DNA of 6,874 bases from Bordetella parapertussis (GTDB lineage: Bacteria > Pseudomonadota > Gammaproteobacteria > Burkholderiales > CAIKXV01). Positions 5,154 through 6,874 of this stretch are shown one piece after another. How positions within the stretch are numbered: the first letter of the stretch is position 1; each line of letters opens with the position of its first letter. Location of the stretch: positions 1 through 6,874 of the forward strand of contig CAMDXD010000217.1 of NCBI GenBank assembly GCA_945877995.1, read 5' to 3'. The notes below the pieces were generated by a model, which was not told the DNA's origin, ran no database searches, and saw nothing but the letters and a program-made list of their open reading frames with translations. The position numbers were made by a program, and so were the translations under genes.

Positions 5154-6371
5154 ATGCCGCTCACCGATACCGCGATCAAGAACGCGAAGCCTGGCGCCAA
5201 GCCCGTCAAACTGTTCGACGGTGGTGGGCTGTTCCTGCATCTGATGCCGGAGGGCGGGCGGCGCTGGCGCCTCAAGTACCGGTTCGACGGCAAGGAAAAG
5301 CTGCTGGCGCTAGGTGTCTATCCAGAGGTGTCGCTAAAGCTCGCCCGGACCCGTGCCGAGGACGCGCGCCGGTCGCTGGCCGAGGGCATCGACCCGAGCG
5401 ACGTACGCCGAGCCGCAAAGGCGGCAAGAGCCGAGCGGGCTGCAAACTCTTTCGAGGTCGTCGCGCAGGAATGGACCGACAAGCAGCGCCCGGCCTGGAC
5501 GCCGGGCTATCACGCGAAGATCGTCCGACGGTTGGAAGTGAACCTTTACCCGTGGATCGGCGCGCTGCCGATGGATGCGGTAACGGCGCCCGTGTTGCTG
5601 GCGTGCGCGCGGCGGGTGGAAAGCCGGGGGGCTATCGACGTCGCCCACCGGATCGTGCAGGACGCCGGGCAGGTGTTCCGGTACGCCATCGCGACCGGCC
5701 GGGCTACCCGTGACCCGTCTGGCGATCTGCGAGGCGCGCTACCCCCGCTGGTCGTGAAGCACCATGCTTCGGTGACCGATCCGCGCGAGGTGGGCGAGCT
5801 GCTCCGGGCGATCCATGGCTATTCGGGAACCTTCGAGGTTATCTGTGCGCTCAAGCTGGCGCCTCTGGTGTTCGTTCGCCCCGGCGAACTGCGCGGCGCA
5901 GAGTGGCGCGAATTCGACCTTGATGCGGCCGAATGGCGCATCCCTGCCGAGCGGATGAAGATGCGTGACGCCCATATCGTGCCGCTTTCCCGGCAGGCCG
6001 TCGCGATCCTGCGCGACCTGTTTGCGCTGACCGGACGCGGCTGCTATGTCTTTCCGGGCGCCCGCACCAATGGTCGGCCGATGAGCGAGAACACGGTTAA
6101 CGCGGCGTTGCGGCGGATGGGTTACAGCCGGGATCAGCAAACGGGGCACGGCTTCCGTTCAATGGCGACGACGCTGCTCAACGAACGGGGCTGGAATCGC
6201 GACGCCATAGAGAGGCAGATGGCGCACGCGGAACGGGATGGCGTAAGGGCGGCGTACAACCGGGCCGAACATCTGCCGGAGCGGCGGCAAATGATGCAGG
6301 CCTGGGCGGACTACCTGGACGCTCTGCGCGAGGGCGCGCAGGTTGTGCCGGTGAAGCGTACGGCAGCATAG
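5154..6371 (+). CDS. int: Tyrosine site-specific integrase with DUF4102 arm domain
   Basis: This 405-residue tyrosine recombinase should integrate and excise a mobile element at the adjacent tRNA-Thr gene. Residues 1 to about 85 are the DUF4102-type arm-binding domain: PLTDTAIKNAKPGAKPVKLFD, then GGGLFLHLMPEGGRRWRLKYRFDGKEKLLALGVYPEVSL in shortened form around 23-61. Residues about 98-185 form the core-binding SAM-like domain. The catalytic domain follows with the complete set: R242 in FVRPGELR, K269 in MKMRDAH, H332 and R335 in GHGFR, H358 in QMAHAE and nucleophile Y368 in AAYNRAEH. Length and order fit P4-type and CP4-57-type integrases. All catalytic residues are present and no frameshift is seen, so it is probably active. 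It reads away from the tRNA. No cargo gene, excisionase or AlpA-like regulator is visible before the right edge, so this is the left end of an element or an isolated remnant. Confidence 0.95.
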   Translation: MPLTDTAIKNAKPGAKPVKLFDGGGLFLHLMPEGGRRWRLKYRFDGKEKLLALGVYPEVSLKLARTRAEDARRSLAEGIDPSDVRRAAKAARAERAANSFEVVAQEWTDKQRPAWTPGYHAKIVRRLEVNLYPWIGALPMDAVTAPVLLACARRVESRGAIDVAHRIVQDAGQVFRYAIATGRATRDPSGDLRGALPPLVVKHHASVTDPREVGELLRAIHGYSGTFEVICALKLAPLVFVRPGELRGAEWREFDLDAAEWRIPAERMKMRDAHIVPLSRQAVAILRDLFALTGRGCYVFPGARTNGRPMSENTVNAALRRMGYSRDQQTGHGFRSMATTLLNERGWNRDAIERQMAHAERDGVRAAYNRAEHLPERRQMMQAWADYLDALREGAQVVPVKRTAA

Positions 6372-6428
6372 TCGAATTGGTGGCCGTGCAATCCAGCAAC
6401 GCTACGTCATTACAGGAAGGAACCGTCG

Positions 6429-6602
6429 ATGCGAATCGCTTGGTCCGACGTCCCCCCGCAATCAGTAGCACTCGAATCTAGAGTGCGGCCTGCAGGTCCA
6501 GCGGCGCTCAACGCGATGAAAGCACTCCGGCAAACAGGCTCGCTCCCAGCGCGGCGCGCGCCTCGGGACCGGCCTCGCGCGCGGCCAGCAGGTATTCCTT
6601 GA
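6429..6602 (+). pseudogene. Small ORF, possibly a 5' gene fragment
   Basis: This 57-codon ORF begins MRIAWSDVPPQSVALES. It has a strong Shine-Dalgarno match, AGGAAGGA (6414-6421), 7 nt before its ATG. I do not recognise the sequence. From codon 27 onward it overlaps the crotonase coding region antisense, and its composition turns into an Arg/Pro/Ala-rich shadow ending RPRARPAGIP. So only the first 26 or so codons could be genuine. One reading is a 5' fragment of an element gene joined to foreign DNA; another is a chance ORF. It lies 57 bp after int in the same direction. Confidence 0.25.
6468..6486. repeat. Inverted repeat between int and the crotonase gene
   Basis: GCACTC (6468-6473) and GAGTGC (6481-6486) form a perfect 6-bp inverted repeat around GAATCTA. 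Neither strand has a T-run after it, so it is not a convincing terminator for either converging gene. Its position beside two apparently truncated coding regions makes it a possible recombination site or scar. Confidence 0.4.
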
Positions 6603-6874
6603 CCGCCGCGATCGCCTCGGGCGGCTGCGCGCCGATGGTGTCCGCGATCTCGGTGCCGCGCGCTGCCAGCGATCCGGTGGCGACCGTCTCGTCGACGAGG
6701 CCGGCCTCGCGCGCCCGTGACGCGCTGATCCTGCTGCCGGTATAAACCAGCCATGGCAGCGACGCGATCGCGCGCGGCCAGAGGGCGGTCATCGCCAGCG
6801 TCGGTGGCAGTCCGCCGCCCATTTCAGGTAACCGGAACGTCGCCTCGTCACTGGCCACCGCGATGTCGCAGCTG
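6508..6874 (-). CDS. Enoyl-CoA hydratase/isomerase family protein, 3' part
   Basis: About 121 C-terminal residues of a crotonase-fold protein are visible; the 5' part lies beyond the right edge. The first visible residues, SCDIAVASDEATFRLPEMGGGLPPTL, match the family stretch around the second acid of the active site (the Glu of RLPE, equivalent to E164 of rat mitochondrial hydratase). This continues to LVYTGSRISASRAREAGLVDETV and the helical PPEAIAAVKEYLLAAREAG. The upstream GGGCE-type motif holding the other catalytic Glu is outside the window, so hydratase cannot be told from isomerase or a non-catalytic relative. The protein ends at FAGVLSSR, roughly 20 residues earlier than typical members, which finish with an AFxEKRxP-like segment. 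It converges with int. It may be element cargo or a native gene clipped at the junction; substrate and pathway cannot be inferred. Confidence 0.85.
   Translation of the reverse strand, partial: SCDIAVASDEATFRLPEMGGGLPPTLAMTALWPRAIASLPWLVYTGSRISASRAREAGLVDETVATGSLAARGTEIADTIGAQPPEAIAAVKEYLLAAREAGPEARAALGASLFAGVLSSR

Noticed and set aside
4895..5713. 272-codon + strand ORF starting inside the tRNA
   Set aside because: It begins within tRNA-Thr, runs through the terminator and overlaps int in another frame, with Arg/Gly/Ala-rich shadow composition.
6477..6496. Resemblance to a cloning-vector polylinker (TCTAGAGT...CCTGCAGG)
   Set aside because: XbaI-like and PstI/SbfI-like sites fall close together much as in a pUC polylinker, but the middle differs and no further polylinker or vector sequence follows on either side. 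Coincidence is more likely, though read coverage across this point would settle it.
6410..6754. 114-codon - strand ORF overlapping the crotonase
   Set aside because: It lies out of frame with the recognisable crotonase and has no domain signal. I also checked whether it restores the missing crotonase C-terminus, and it does not convincingly do so.

Overview
This GC-rich window reads as a betaproteobacterial chromosome (Burkholderiales or Rhodocyclales-like; inferred from gene order and protein signatures, not from a search). Its left two thirds is a conserved housekeeping block on the + strand. A Nif3/YbgI-family metalloprotein (43-798) is followed, after a 153-bp gap with a plausible promoter, by the three subunits of the respiratory cytochrome bc1 complex: Rieske protein petA (952-1596), cytochrome b petB (1602-2891) and cytochrome c1 petC (2888-3661). 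The petA-petB gap is 5 bp and petB/petC overlap by ATGA, so petABC is a tight operon. Next come sspA (3739-4338, RNA polymerase-associated stringent starvation protein) and sspB (4349-4795, ClpXP specificity factor), the usual neighbours of petABC in beta- and gammaproteobacteria. I see no intrinsic terminator between petC and sspA.

The right third is accessory in character. A complete tRNA-Thr(UGU) gene with encoded CCA (4880-4955) is followed by three phased 10-bp repeats, a strong intrinsic terminator (5000-5025), four GGGGGT motifs, and a complete tyrosine integrase with an N-terminal arm-binding domain of the DUF4102/P4 type (5154-6371). This is the standard left end of a genomic island or satellite prophage integrated at the 3' end of a tRNA gene. 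Everything to the right of about 4955 is therefore probably acquired DNA, or a remnant of it.

Beyond the integrase there is 136 bp of non-coding or broken sequence, then the 3' part of an enoyl-CoA hydratase/isomerase-family (crotonase) gene on the - strand, cut by the right edge of the window. The crotonase seems to lack its usual C-terminal segment. An ORF with a good ribosome binding site, pointing the other way, runs into the crotonase antisense at the same place. This suggests a recombination or deletion junction at about 6470-6510, close to a small inverted repeat. No exact second copy of the tRNA 3' end is visible in the window, so the other end of the element is not identified.

I found no clearly new biological system. 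The best leads are the architecture of the integrase attachment region, the terminator the element seems to supply for the tRNA, and the apparent junction downstream of the integrase.
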